Assembly (NCBI GenBank): GCA_017443175.1
Contig: JAFSOZ010000001.1
Location: 1 to 33,817, forward strand
Direction of reading: 5' to 3'
DNA: 33,817 bases
From: Bacteroidales bacterium
GTDB lineage: Bacteria; Bacteroidota; Bacteroidia; Bacteroidales; WCHB1-69
A model generated the notes under the pieces. That model worked only from the letters and a program-made list of their open reading frames with translations. It was not told the DNA's origin and did no database searches. Below are positions 15,820 through 23,823 of the stretch, piece by piece. Position 1 is the stretch's first letter; each line of letters begins with the position of its first letter. The position numbers were made by a program, and so were the translations under genes.

Positions 15820-16746
15820 ATGAACAACATAAAAGACATATTGACACACCAAAAGGTAACCCCATCTCCCGATTGCTGGGACAAAATCAGCAGTCGGTTG
15901 GATATGGTGATGCCGCAAGGGGCTGAACAGGCCGCCTCGCAGGCCGCGTCAGCCACATCGCAGGGCGGGCACCTGCTCGGTTCGCTGGCCGCCAAGATTG
16001 TGGCGGGTGTGATTGGTGCGGCTACCGTGGTCACCGTGGTTACGGTTGCCGTGACGCGTGACAAGATGTCTCAACCCGCCGAGGAGCAACATGTTGCCAT
16101 GACGGACACTACCTCCGTTTTACCCGATAATGCTGACACGACCAGCTATCATTCCGTGCCCGTCACGCCCAATGTTCTCAAGTCTTCCGAAGATTCATAT
16201 TCCAGTTCATCAAGTGCTTCTGTGTCAGCTGACAATCAGATTGAACAGAACCTCATGCCGACAACGGAGCCCGTTTCTAATACCCCTGCCTCATCCCTTG
16301 TACCCATTGCACCCACTTCCCCCCATGTACCCCTTTTACCTTCTTCCCCCCATGTACCCCTTTCACCTCCTTCACTCCATTCATCCTCTTCTCCTGCCAA
16401 TCATCCCGTCGCCCAGGCTGTGCAACAGGATCCGGTAGTTCAGAATCTTCCCGAAGATGCGGTGGATTGGACACCGCCCATCAAGTTGGAGATTCCCAAC
16501 GTGTTCACACCCAATGGAGATGGTATAAACGATAGATTTGTAATAGGTGGATTGGAGAATTGCATGCAACGTCAGCTTGTTGTGTGCAATCGTGCCGGAC
16601 AGACGGTTTACCGGAGCAATAGTTATGAAAACACCTGGGATGGTGGCGATTGCCCGGATGGCGTGTACAAGTACCAGTTTACCTACAAGGGCGATAATGG
16701 AATAGAACAAACTATGTCAGGCATCGTGTACATTATTCGCCGTTAG
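15820..16746 (+). CDS. one-pass membrane protein: anti-sigma-like N-terminus plus periplasmic CHU_C domain
   Basis: A 308-residue protein in four parts. (1) Cytoplasmic residues 1-50 begin MNNIKDILTHQKVTPSPDCW and include a W-DKISSRLD helix like the short N-termini of Bacteroidota anti-sigma proteins. (2) One transmembrane helix lies at about 58-79 (KIVAGVIGAATVVTVVTVAV). (3) A Ser/Thr/Pro-rich periplasmic linker covers about 85-215, including a tandem 9-residue repeat. (4) A C-terminal gliding-motility/type B sorting (CHU_C) domain starts at IPNVFTPNGDGINDRF. CHU_C domains normally end type IX-secreted proteins with cleavable signal peptides; none is visible here. Its position directly after an ECF sigma suggests a regulatory partner. 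That role is inference; no catalytic motif was seen. Confidence 0.8.
   Translation: MNNIKDILTHQKVTPSPDCWDKISSRLDMVMPQGAEQAASQAASATSQGGHLLGSLAAKIVAGVIGAATVVTVVTVAVTRDKMSQPAEEQHVAMTDTTSVLPDNADTTSYHSVPVTPNVLKSSEDSYSSSSSASVSADNQIEQNLMPTTEPVSNTPASSLVPIAPTSPHVPLLPSSPHVPLSPPSLHSSSSPANHPVAQAVQQDPVVQNLPEDAVDWTPPIKLEIPNVFTPNGDGINDRFVIGGLENCMQRQLVVCNRAGQTVYRSNSYENTWDGGDCPDGVYKYQFTYKGDNGIEQTMSGIVYIIRR
16317..16363 (+). repeat. 27-nt tandem repeat in the coding linker
   Basis: TTCCCCCCATGTACCCCTTT occurs identically at 16317-16336 and 16344-16363. The period is 27 nt (nine codons), so the frame is kept. It encodes the Pro/Ser linker units PTSPHVPLL and PSSPHVPLS, with a degenerate third unit. Length variation by slippage is plausible. 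Confidence 0.85.
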
Positions 16747-17650
16747 CAGGATAATCGTTTTTGATGTTTCGGATCATTTTCACCGCCTTGATATTACGGG
16801 GGGACACGATGTCAATCCATCCGCTTTCGATGGGATAAACGTGGTTTTCTTTCACAGCCTTCAGCAAAGTGTAAGGATGCTGGGAACAGAAGGCATCCTT
16901 GTCCTCTTTGCGGATCAGAATGATGTCGGGATTGGCCTTGAATAGCACCTCCCGGCTGATGTTCCAGGAAGAGAGTGTTTTGCCCACATTCTCACAGCCG
17001 GCCAATTCGATGATTTCGTTGATGTGCGTGTTTTTCGGTGCGGTGAAATCTCCGGTGTCGCCAAAGCCCACCACATAATAGACTTTCTTTTTGGTTATGG
17101 TGTCTTGCGTATTCTCCTGACGCATTCCCTTAACCTCATCCCGCCATTTGGCCGCTTCTGAATTTGCCTTTTCCTCGCATTGCGTAATGCGGCCTATCAC
17201 TTCCATCATGTCAGCCATGCCTTCCATCGATGTCTCCTCTACGATACATATAACCGGAATTCCCATCTTCTCAATGGCTTCCACGTCTTTTTGCGAAATC
17301 ATGGAGCCGATGAGCACCACGTCGGGATGCAGGGAGAGCAGTACCTCGAAGTTGATGTTGTGCATTCCGCCGATTTTGGCAATTTTCTCGGTTTCAGGAG
17401 GATATACGCAGAAGTCGGAGATGCCGACTAACTTGTTTTGCGCTCCCACGAGGAACATCACTTCAGTGATGGCGGGTGAGATGGACACGATGCGCTCAGG
17501 GGCTTTTGTCAGTTCAATGTGGCGTTTGTAGGAATCCTCCCACGTAAAAAATGCTTCTTGACTCTGATTGGTCTTTGGGGAGTGGCAGGCAGTGAAAACC
17601 ATAACCAACATCCCCAACAGGATGATGGGTTTCTTGATAAGTTTCATCAT
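16733..17650 (-). CDS. ABC transporter substrate-binding lipoprotein, iron/cobalamin (BtuF/FepB-like) type
   Basis: A 305-residue periplasm-facing lipoprotein. The signal MMKLIKKPIILLGMLVMVFTAC has a lipobox FTAC. The class III binding-protein fold follows, with KAPERIVSISPAITEVMFLVGA, LVGISDFCVYPPE, KIGGMHNINFEVLLSLHPDVVLI and a C-terminal lobe with ISREVLFKANPDIILIRKED. It should deliver a ferric siderophore, heme or corrinoid to an ABC importer. The permease and ATPase genes are not adjacent, so the ligand cannot be assigned. Proximity to the B12-dependent MutA makes a corrinoid tempting, but this is only inference. Its 3' end overlaps the convergent CHU_C gene by 14 bp. Confidence 0.85.
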   Translation of the reverse strand: MMKLIKKPIILLGMLVMVFTACHSPKTNQSQEAFFTWEDSYKRHIELTKAPERIVSISPAITEVMFLVGAQNKLVGISDFCVYPPETEKIAKIGGMHNINFEVLLSLHPDVVLIGSMISQKDVEAIEKMGIPVICIVEETSMEGMADMMEVIGRITQCEEKANSEAAKWRDEVKGMRQENTQDTITKKKVYYVVGFGDTGDFTAPKNTHINEIIELAGCENVGKTLSSWNISREVLFKANPDIILIRKEDKDAFCSQHPYTLLKAVKENHVYPIESGWIDIVSPRNIKAVKMIRNIKNDYPANGE

Positions 17651-17692
17651 TGTTTAAGCAAACGATAGAGTGTTCGAGGAGAATGTTTTTGA

Positions 17693-19540
17693 TTATTTCA
17701 ACAACATCTCGTTGTATTTTTTCAGGCTTTCCAGGATGTTGACACGCACGTGGATGAAGTCATCAGTGCCAGCCTCTTTGAGGGCATCCAGACATTCTGT
17801 CGGGTTGCCGGCCACGAGGAACGGTGTGTTCGGGAACTGTGCCTTGCATTGCTTGGCAGCCTCTACACCGAGGGTGGCGTACTCCTCGTCGGAACTGCAC
17901 ACCACGATGAGGGCGGGCTTAGCTTCGCCAGCGGCTTTCACGCCATCTTCCACGGTGGCAAAGCCGGCAGGTTCCACAATCTCGTAACCTGCACAACCGA
18001 AGAAGTTGGTGATGAAACCGGCGCGCGCCTGACGCATGGCCAGGTTGCCGAGCTTCAGCAAATATACTTTCGGACGGCCGTTTTTCTCAGCATATTTTTC
18101 AGTCGCCAAACGGATTTCCTCGAAAGCAACCGCTCCGCGGTAAGTCTTCAAACCTTCGTTTTCATCCTTCACAACACGCTCAATCTTGTCGGCCATGGTC
18201 TCCTTGATGTTCGGATACTGGTTGGTGCCGAGCAGGATATAGCGGCGGGTGGCGATGTCCATGTCGCGTTTCTGGCAGCTCTTCTCGATTTCGGCTTTCA
18301 GGGTGCCGTCCTCAATGGCTTTCAGGGCGCCACCATTGGCTTCCACGCTCTGGAACAGTGTCCAGGCGTGCTCCGCGATGGCGTTGGTGAGTGTTTCCAC
18401 ATAGTATGAACCAGCAGCGGGATCCACCACACGGTCCATGAAAGCTTCTTCTTTCAGAATCACCTGCACATTGCGGGCGATGCGGCGGGAGAACTCGTCG
18501 GACTCTTTGTAGGCCACATCAAAGGGCTGCAGGGAAATGGCGTCAGAACCGCCGATAACAGCGGACATGCCTTCCGTGGTGCTGCGCAACATGTTGACAT
18601 ACGGATCGTAAAGCGTTTTGTTCCAAGTGGATGCCACGGTGTTGATGCGGATTTTGTAAGCGCAGTCGCAAGTGGGTTTGTATTGTTCTACGATGGTGGA
18701 CCAGAGCAAACGGGCGGCGCGCAACTTGGCGATTTCCATGAAATAGTTGGAACCCACAGACAAGGTGAGTTGTATTCTGGAGGCGGCTTTCTCCATCTTT
18801 ACACCATGTTCGGTGCAGAAAGCGAGGTATTCGTTGGCCAGCGCCAGCGTGTAACCCAACTCTTGCACGATGGTGGAACCGGCATTGTGCAGCACGATGC
18901 CGTTCACATTGATGAGCTTGAAGTTCGGCATGTGGTCAACCATATTCAGCAGCTCCACAGCTTGCATCATATCCTCTTCTTGAGAGAAATAGAACTTGTT
19001 GTGTTTCAGTCGATAAATCAGCGGATCAAAGTTGATGCTGCCGGAAACCAGACTCTTGTCGTAACCCTTTTCCTCAATATAGCCAAGGAAATTCTTCACC
19101 AGTTCAATATAGTTTTTCACATGGTTGAATTGGACGCCGGTTTTGTTCAAATCGATGTCTTTCAACAGAGTTTCCAAAGCGTCTTTGTTGTCCAACTTAT
19201 TGGCATTGAAGGCGATGGAGGTGGCGCCGCGTTTCAGCGCGTCCACAGCGATGGCGTTGGCTTTCACCGGGTCGGCCTCTTCCACTTCTTGAACGATATC
19301 CCAGTGGTTATTGTCGGCCTTGGTTCCGCGGGTGTAAGGGAACTCGGCGGGCAATGTGTTGAGATAGTCAATATCTTTCAGATTTTCAGCACGATAATAG
19401 GGGCGTACATTAAAGCCCTCATCGGTGCGCCAAACCAGTTTTTTCTCATAGTCAGCGCCTTTCAAATCTTTATTAATAGTAGCTTCCCATTGTTCAGTGG
19501 AAATGGGCGGAAATTCGGTGAACAGTTTTTCTTCAGCCAT
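17693..19540 (-). CDS. mutA: methylmalonyl-CoA mutase small (beta) subunit
   Basis: A 615-residue subunit of the heterodimeric B12 enzyme that interconverts succinyl-CoA and (R)-methylmalonyl-CoA in the propionate pathway. An N-terminal TIM-barrel part (WEATINKDLKGADYEKKLVWRTDEGFNVRPYY, then SDAISLQPFDVAYKESDEFSRRIARN) is followed by a Rossmann-like C-terminal domain. That domain lacks the DxHxxG cobalamin-binding motif of the large subunit, as expected for MutA. Start 19540 (MAEEKLFTEFPPIS) is chosen over 19585, which is upstream of the -7 box at 19565. No mutB follows: downstream lies the binding lipoprotein, so the catalytic subunit must be elsewhere. Confidence 0.93.
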   Translation of the reverse strand: MAEEKLFTEFPPISTEQWEATINKDLKGADYEKKLVWRTDEGFNVRPYYRAENLKDIDYLNTLPAEFPYTRGTKADNNHWDIVQEVEEADPVKANAIAVDALKRGATSIAFNANKLDNKDALETLLKDIDLNKTGVQFNHVKNYIELVKNFLGYIEEKGYDKSLVSGSINFDPLIYRLKHNKFYFSQEEDMMQAVELLNMVDHMPNFKLINVNGIVLHNAGSTIVQELGYTLALANEYLAFCTEHGVKMEKAASRIQLTLSVGSNYFMEIAKLRAARLLWSTIVEQYKPTCDCAYKIRINTVASTWNKTLYDPYVNMLRSTTEGMSAVIGGSDAISLQPFDVAYKESDEFSRRIARNVQVILKEEAFMDRVVDPAAGSYYVETLTNAIAEHAWTLFQSVEANGGALKAIEDGTLKAEIEKSCQKRDMDIATRRYILLGTNQYPNIKETMADKIERVVKDENEGLKTYRGAVAFEEIRLATEKYAEKNGRPKVYLLKLGNLAMRQARAGFITNFFGCAGYEIVEPAGFATVEDGVKAAGEAKPALIVVCSSDEEYATLGVEAAKQCKAQFPNTPFLVAGNPTECLDALKEAGTDDFIHVRVNILESLKKYNEMLLK

Positions 19541-19564
19541 AATAGGGTTTAATTTTAACGGGTG

Positions 19565-19572
19565 CAAAGATA
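19565..19572 (-). promoter_or_regulatory. -7 element for mutA
   Basis: The minus strand carries TATCTTTG (CAAAGATA on plus), 25 bp upstream of ATG 19540. It supports that start over the longer reading. Confidence 0.6.
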
Positions 19573-19622
19573 CAAAATTAGTCAATAATGAACCGTGAAT
19601 AAGAGACAGAAAACATAATTCG

Positions 19623-20387
19623 TTACCTCACAGTTCGCTCCATATCCTTTACCGTCACTTTCGGGTGGTGGTACTGGTGCGCTTTGGGCGTGGGCTTGCG
19701 ATTGAGTTCCACGGCCTGCTTCGGGCAGAAATGGACGCAGGCGAGGCATTGCGTGCAGTTGTCGCCGCAATGGGCTTTGCCGTTGGTGAGGGCGATATTG
19801 GCTTGCGGGCATACGTCAGCGCAAATGCCGCAACCTACGCACAGGTCGGCGTTGACGGCGGGTGTGAGCATCGGCAGCGTGCGGCGTTGTATGCCAGGAA
19901 GGGCGCACAACGTGCCTATGGGCCCCCACCACGCATAGTGAAGACTGTGCGTGCCGGCGGCAATCTCCTCGGTAATACGCTCCAGCCGTTCGGCGTATTT
20001 CTCGAACTTCCAGACCTGTTTGTTGGGGTCGCGCCCGAAACCGACAGCGCTATTGTCAGGCACGCGGATCTTCTGGCTGTAAGCCAATCGTAACCCTTTA
20101 TCGGACAGTAGTTTTTGAACCGTATGAATGGAGTTGCCGGCCTGTGCGCCGCAAGGGATGACGATGAAGACATACGCATCTTTGGGCAGTTGCAATCGCG
20201 GCAGCAAGTCCGTCACCGCCCGCGGCGTGTTGAACCAGTAACTGGGATAGACCAGCCCGATGCGCCGCTCCTGCGACAAGTCGTGATGCACCGCCTGACT
20301 GAGCGGCATCACCGTTTCGTTGAGTTTTTCCGCTATATGTCGGCTGATGGCCAGGCTGTTGCCCGTGCCCGAGAAATAGAGTATCAT
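19623..20387 (-). CDS. EFR1-family flavodoxin-ferredoxin fusion
   Basis: A 254-residue cytoplasmic electron carrier. The N-terminal flavodoxin fold has the FMN phosphate loop SGTGNSLAIS (6-15) and the second loop YPSYWFNTPRAV. The C-terminal ferredoxin part has cysteines 183, 186, 189, 193 (CVGCGICADVCP) and 211, 214, 217, 221 (CTQCLACVHFCP), binding two [4Fe-4S] clusters. This arrangement defines the EFR1 group. It follows the exported glutathione peroxidase by 6 bp and is surely cotranscribed with it, which suggests a role in a peroxide or redox response. The electron partner is unknown. Confidence 0.9.
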   Translation of the reverse strand: MILYFSGTGNSLAISRHIAEKLNETVMPLSQAVHHDLSQERRIGLVYPSYWFNTPRAVTDLLPRLQLPKDAYVFIVIPCGAQAGNSIHTVQKLLSDKGLRLAYSQKIRVPDNSAVGFGRDPNKQVWKFEKYAERLERITEEIAAGTHSLHYAWWGPIGTLCALPGIQRRTLPMLTPAVNADLCVGCGICADVCPQANIALTNGKAHCGDNCTQCLACVHFCPKQAVELNRKPTPKAHQYHHPKVTVKDMERTVR

Positions 20388-20393
20388 AGCGTA

Positions 20394-21035
20394 TTATCTT
20401 AACATTTTTTCAATGTCCGCTTTCAAATCCGCCGGAGCCACCATCGGCTCAAAGCGAAGGATGGTTTTGCCGTCTTTTGAGATCAGAAACTTGCCGAAAT
20501 TCCACTTGATAGCGTCGCCTTTCTCGAATCCGCTACCGGTTTTCTGATGAATCATCGTGAGTTGGTCGGCAAATTTCTCGTATCCCTCAGGATATCCCTT
20601 GAACGGGGCTTTGGACTTAAGGAAGGTGTATACCGGGCTCTCGTCTTTGCCGTTCACGTCGATTTTGTCAAATAAAGGGAAGGTGACATTGTAGTTGACC
20701 GAGCAAAAATCCAATATTTCCTCATTGGTGCCGGGCTCCTGTTCCAGAAACTGATTGCAAGGGAATGCCAGAATCTCCAGTCCCTGATCTTTGTATTGCT
20801 TATAAAGAGTTTCAAGTCCCTCATACTGCGGAGTCAGTCCGCATTTGCTGGCCACATTGACGATGAGCAGCACCTTGCCTTCATAATTTTTCAGTGACAC
20901 ATCATGGCCTTTGATGTCCTTGACGGTGAAGTCGTAGATGCTTTTTGAGTTTTTTTGGCCTATAGTATTCTGACCAAAACAACCGGCATATAGCATTATA
21001 GCAAGAATTGACAGAAATAAATTTAAATGTTTCAT
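20394..21035 (-). CDS. gpx: glutathione-peroxidase-family thiol peroxidase, exported
   Basis: A 213-residue enzyme that reduces peroxides, probably with thioredoxin rather than glutathione. A hydrophobic leader (MKHLNLFLSILAIMLYAGC) with a lipobox-like Cys 19 suggests a lipoprotein or periplasmic location. The active-site segment VASKCGLTPQYEGLE places the peroxidatic residue at Cys 65 (Cys, not selenocysteine). FPCNQFLEQEPGT (91-103) and IKWNFGKFLI complete the Cys/Gln/Trp/Asn tetrad. It is paralogous to the leaderless copy at 24564-25109. A promoter box lies just upstream at 21056-21063, and the EFR1 gene follows in the same transcript. Confidence 0.92.
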   Translation of the reverse strand: MKHLNLFLSILAIMLYAGCFGQNTIGQKNSKSIYDFTVKDIKGHDVSLKNYEGKVLLIVNVASKCGLTPQYEGLETLYKQYKDQGLEILAFPCNQFLEQEPGTNEEILDFCSVNYNVTFPLFDKIDVNGKDESPVYTFLKSKAPFKGYPEGYEKFADQLTMIHQKTGSGFEKGDAIKWNFGKFLISKDGKTILRFEPMVAPADLKADIEKMLR

Positions 21036-21055
21036 ATTCTTTCGGTTTTAAATCA

Positions 21056-21063
21056 CAAAAATA
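21056..21063 (-). promoter_or_regulatory. -7 element for the gpx-EFR1 operon
   Basis: The minus strand carries TATTTTTG (CAAAAATA on plus), 21 bp upstream of the exported peroxidase start. Confidence 0.6.
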
Positions 21064-21136
21064 CACTTTTTATGAAAGACATAAGTGTAGTTTGGCATTT
21101 GATGTTCTGATAATGTGAACTGTAATAATGCTCCTT

Positions 21137-22813
21137 TTACACCAAATCCCGGATTGTTTTGCCGACATTGATAAGGTGGTCGGCCACACGCTCGGAGTTT
21201 TGAGCCAAGGAGAGGTATTCGGCGCCAACAGAAGGTGTGCACACTCCCCGCACCAGCCGCTCAATATGATGTTGCTCCATTGTCTCAGTGTAGTCATCTA
21301 TCTGATCTTCAATCTGATTGGCTCGCTCAAGAGCTTCGAGGTCGAGTTTGTGATAAGCTAACAAAGTTTCTTTGTACAAGTTGAGAATCATCTGCTCCAT
21401 CTTCCGGATTTCAGCAACAGCATCTTTCGAGAAAGTGGCATTCTGTTCCTTCAGCGCGTCGGCATACTCGACGATGTTTTCCGCATAGTCACCTATGCGC
21501 TCAAGGTCGCTTACGGTGCGTATCACGGAAGTGAGGTAGCGTTGGTCGAAACTGTTGAGTCGCCTGCCCGAAAGTTTCACCGTGTAGTTCACCAATTCCT
21601 TATTCAAAAAATTCAACAGTTTTTCAGTCTTTCTGAAATTATCTATTTCGCTGTAATCCAATGTGGTAACAATGTGGATTGACCTTTGGAAATTTTGCAA
21701 CGCCAATTCGGCCATATTCTCGATTTCGGCTTTCAATTGGCGGATGGCGACCACAGGTGTGCTGAGCATTTGTTCGTTGAGGAATCGCAATTGTGGTTCG
21801 TCGTTTTTTTCTTCCGGAACATCTTTCACGATGCGGCAAGCCAGGTTCACCAAAATTTTGGTCAACGGCATGGCTACCAACATGGTGCAGATATTGAACA
21901 CCGTGTGGAACATGGCCAATTGCAACTGGGGCGCCGCGGGGAATATCTTTTCAAAGATGCTTCCAAAGTCCCATGCTCCGCCAGTGAACACACGCAGCAG
22001 TAAGGCAATCAGCAGAAAGATGACAACGCCCATCACATTGAATATGAGGTGTATCGTTGCGGTCCGTTTGGCGGCGGTGCCGCTGGTGAGGCCGGCAATT
22101 AGGGCCACTACGCACGAACCGATGTTGCTACCCATCGTCAGATAGATGCCCTGGTCCAGCGTGACCAGTCCCGCAACCACCATGGTGATGGCAATGGAGG
22201 TCAGCACTGACGACGATTGGATGATGGCGGTAAGCAGCGTACCGACCAATACGAGCACCACGGCATTGTTGATTCCCGAAAGGAAGTTTTTGACTTCCTC
22301 TAATCTGGCAAAATCGTCCATGGCGTCAGCCATCATGGAAAGACCGACGAATAACATTCCAAAGCCGGTCAGAATGCCCCCTATTTGCTTGGTTATATGG
22401 CGCTTGCCGAATAAGGACATAAATGCCCCGATTCCAGCGAAGGCAGCAAAGATGATGGTGGTGGAGATGCTGTTTGAACCGAACATGCCCAAGGCGACAA
22501 GCTGTGCCGTGACCGTGGTTCCGATGTTGGCGCCATAGATGATGGTGGCGGCTTGTGCCAAGGATAGAATACCCACATTCACGAAACCGATGACCATCAC
22601 GGTAACGGCACCACTGCTTTGTATGGCGGCCGTGCCCACGGTGCCGATGCCCACACCGATCCATTTGTTTTTGCCCGTTTTTGAAAACAGTTGTTTCAAT
22701 CGTTTGGATGAGACCGCTTCGAGGTTGCTGCTCATCATTTGGCAGGCAACGAGAAACACACCTATGCCCGCCGTCAGGGTCAGAATTGCAATTAAAATAC
22801 TAGTAAAGTTCAT
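21137..22813 (-). CDS. Na/Pi cotransporter family protein with PhoU-like tail
   Basis: A 558-residue inner-membrane protein. Two inverted Na/Pi cotransporter repeats carry the QSSSAV/T signatures: IQSSGAVTVMVIGFVN in the first half and IIQSSSVLTSIAITMVVAG in the second. Both are accompanied by GANIGTTVTA and GSNIGSCVVAL. About eight to ten helices lie before residue 350. The cytoplasmic C-terminal half (about 370-555) is helical and PhoU-like (RTVSDLERIGDYAENI, SERVADHLINVG). It probably moves phosphate with sodium. It starts only 18 bp after the hypothetical ORF upstream, beyond a terminator hairpin. Confidence 0.9.
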   Translation of the reverse strand: MNFTSILIAILTLTAGIGVFLVACQMMSSNLEAVSSKRLKQLFSKTGKNKWIGVGIGTVGTAAIQSSGAVTVMVIGFVNVGILSLAQAATIIYGANIGTTVTAQLVALGMFGSNSISTTIIFAAFAGIGAFMSLFGKRHITKQIGGILTGFGMLFVGLSMMADAMDDFARLEEVKNFLSGINNAVVLVLVGTLLTAIIQSSSVLTSIAITMVVAGLVTLDQGIYLTMGSNIGSCVVALIAGLTSGTAAKRTATIHLIFNVMGVVIFLLIALLLRVFTGGAWDFGSIFEKIFPAAPQLQLAMFHTVFNICTMLVAMPLTKILVNLACRIVKDVPEEKNDEPQLRFLNEQMLSTPVVAIRQLKAEIENMAELALQNFQRSIHIVTTLDYSEIDNFRKTEKLLNFLNKELVNYTVKLSGRRLNSFDQRYLTSVIRTVSDLERIGDYAENIVEYADALKEQNATFSKDAVAEIRKMEQMILNLYKETLLAYHKLDLEALERANQIEDQIDDYTETMEQHHIERLVRGVCTPSVGAEYLSLAQNSERVADHLINVGKTIRDLV

Positions 22814-22831
22814 TATTTAAATATTTGGTTA

Positions 22832-23221
22832 TCAGAATAAAAAATGGCATAAACCCGAAAAAGAGTCTATGCCATTGTAGAAAAATTCAATATAGGTTGA
22901 AGCAGGATTTGGCGCATATCGAGGCACTAATCCCCTGAATTGCTTAACGGATTGTGTGCATGAGGAAGGTTCCAGGGTGGGGAGGGAAACACAAAAGGTT
23001 CCAGCTGTTTCAGGAATTTGCAGTTTAATACTTGCCTCTTCGGCAATATCATTTTCGTCACAGTCCGATTCGTCCGCATCAAGTTCGACGAGACATTCAG
23101 CGAAAACGCTTTTTGTTTTTTGTGCTTCGTCTTCATAATCATCCATAACAAAAGCCACAAAAAACAGACCCAACACAATGGGCATCAATAATTTGGCGTA
23201 TTTTCTAAAAAGGTCAAACAT
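22832..23221 (-). CDS. hypothetical small membrane-anchored protein, C-terminus uncertain
   Basis: A 129-residue ORF of unrecognised family. A basic N-terminus and one TM helix (about 8-25, KLLMPIVLGLFFVAFVM) are followed by a very acidic stretch (VELDADESDCDENDIAEE). The second half looks unlike a folded domain and runs through a terminator hairpin before stopping. In another minus frame a proline-rich tail (LEPFVFPSPPWNLPHAHNPL) ends at 22927, before the hairpin, so a frameshift near 23000 could give a shorter and more natural protein. It follows the exported flavodoxin gene by 27 bp, so the two may be cotranscribed. Confidence 0.5.
   Translation of the reverse strand: MFDLFRKYAKLLMPIVLGLFFVAFVMDDYEDEAQKTKSVFAECLVELDADESDCDENDIAEEASIKLQIPETAGTFCVSLPTLEPSSCTQSVKQFRGLVPRYAPNPASTYIEFFYNGIDSFSGLCHFLF
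22835..22876 (-). terminator. Rho-independent terminator inside the end of the 22832-23221 ORF
   Basis: On the minus strand the 9-bp stem AATGGCATA/TATGCCATT (plus 22843-22851 and 22868-22876) runs into TTTTTTATTC. The T-tract lies before the ORF's stop codon at 22832-22834. Confidence 0.65.
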
Positions 23222-23248
23222 CAGGTGCTGAGATACACTTTTTGATAG

Positions 23249-23788
23249 TTAGTTCATCAGTCGGCTTTCACTCCAGTTGTACTGCGGATATGCTTTCTTG
23301 AGGTCGGCCGCGCACGGTTCCACAGGGCTGCCGCCGCTGGTGGCGAACACATTGAGCACCTTGCCGCTGAGGTCGTGTGCCTCGATGAAGGTGTTGACGA
23401 TGGTGGGAGCAGTGTACCACCACACGGGAAAGCCGATCCACACGGTCTCGTAGTCGGCGATGTTCTCGCATTTGCCCTTGATGGCGGGGCGGGAACTCTT
23501 GTCTGTCATCTCTAATGTGGAGCGGGACTTCTTGTCGCGCCAGTTGAGGTCGGCGGCGGTGTATGGCACCTCAGGGGTGATTTCATAAAGGTCGGCATTA
23601 AACTCTTTGGCGAGTTTCTGTGCAGCGGCCTTGGTGTTGCCGGTAGCTGAGAAATAAACAATTAAGGTCTTTTTCATCTCTTTCTGATTGGTTTGTGGAT
23701 TGTTTTGGTTTTCAGTGCCTTTGGGCGACTGTGCGCATGCGGTCATCATCAGGCAGCATGCGGCGATGATAGAGGTGATGTATTTCAT
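23249..23788 (-). CDS. exported flavodoxin (lipoprotein)
   Basis: A 179-residue protein. A lipoprotein leader (MKYITSIIAACCLMMTAC, lipobox MTAC) and a short polar linker rich in Asn/Gln precede a flavodoxin fold. That fold has the FMN loop YFSATGNTKAAAQKLA, IGFPVWWYTAPTIVNTF and a third loop FATSGGSPVEPCAADL. Flavodoxins are usually cytosolic, so an anchored periplasmic version implies an extracytoplasmic electron-transfer or quinone-reduction role. An internal ATG at MKKTLIVYFS could give a cytosolic form, but the N-terminal leader is a convincing signal. It has its own -7 box at 23809. Confidence 0.85.
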   Translation of the reverse strand: MKYITSIIAACCLMMTACAQSPKGTENQNNPQTNQKEMKKTLIVYFSATGNTKAAAQKLAKEFNADLYEITPEVPYTAADLNWRDKKSRSTLEMTDKSSRPAIKGKCENIADYETVWIGFPVWWYTAPTIVNTFIEAHDLSGKVLNVFATSGGSPVEPCAADLKKAYPQYNWSESRLMN

Positions 23789-23808
23789 TATTCGATTTTT
23801 TTAGGGTG

Positions 23809-23816
23809 CAAAAATA
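23809..23816 (-). promoter_or_regulatory. -7 element for the exported flavodoxin
   Basis: The minus strand carries TATTTTTG (CAAAAATA on plus), 21 bp upstream of the start codon at 23788. It sits directly after the end of the upstream membrane gene. Confidence 0.6.
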
Positions 23817-23823
23817 CAATTTT

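Noticed and set aside
18683-19552. 289-codon plus-strand ORF opposite mutA
   Set aside because: Antisense shadow of mutA; its frame is kept open by codon bias alone.
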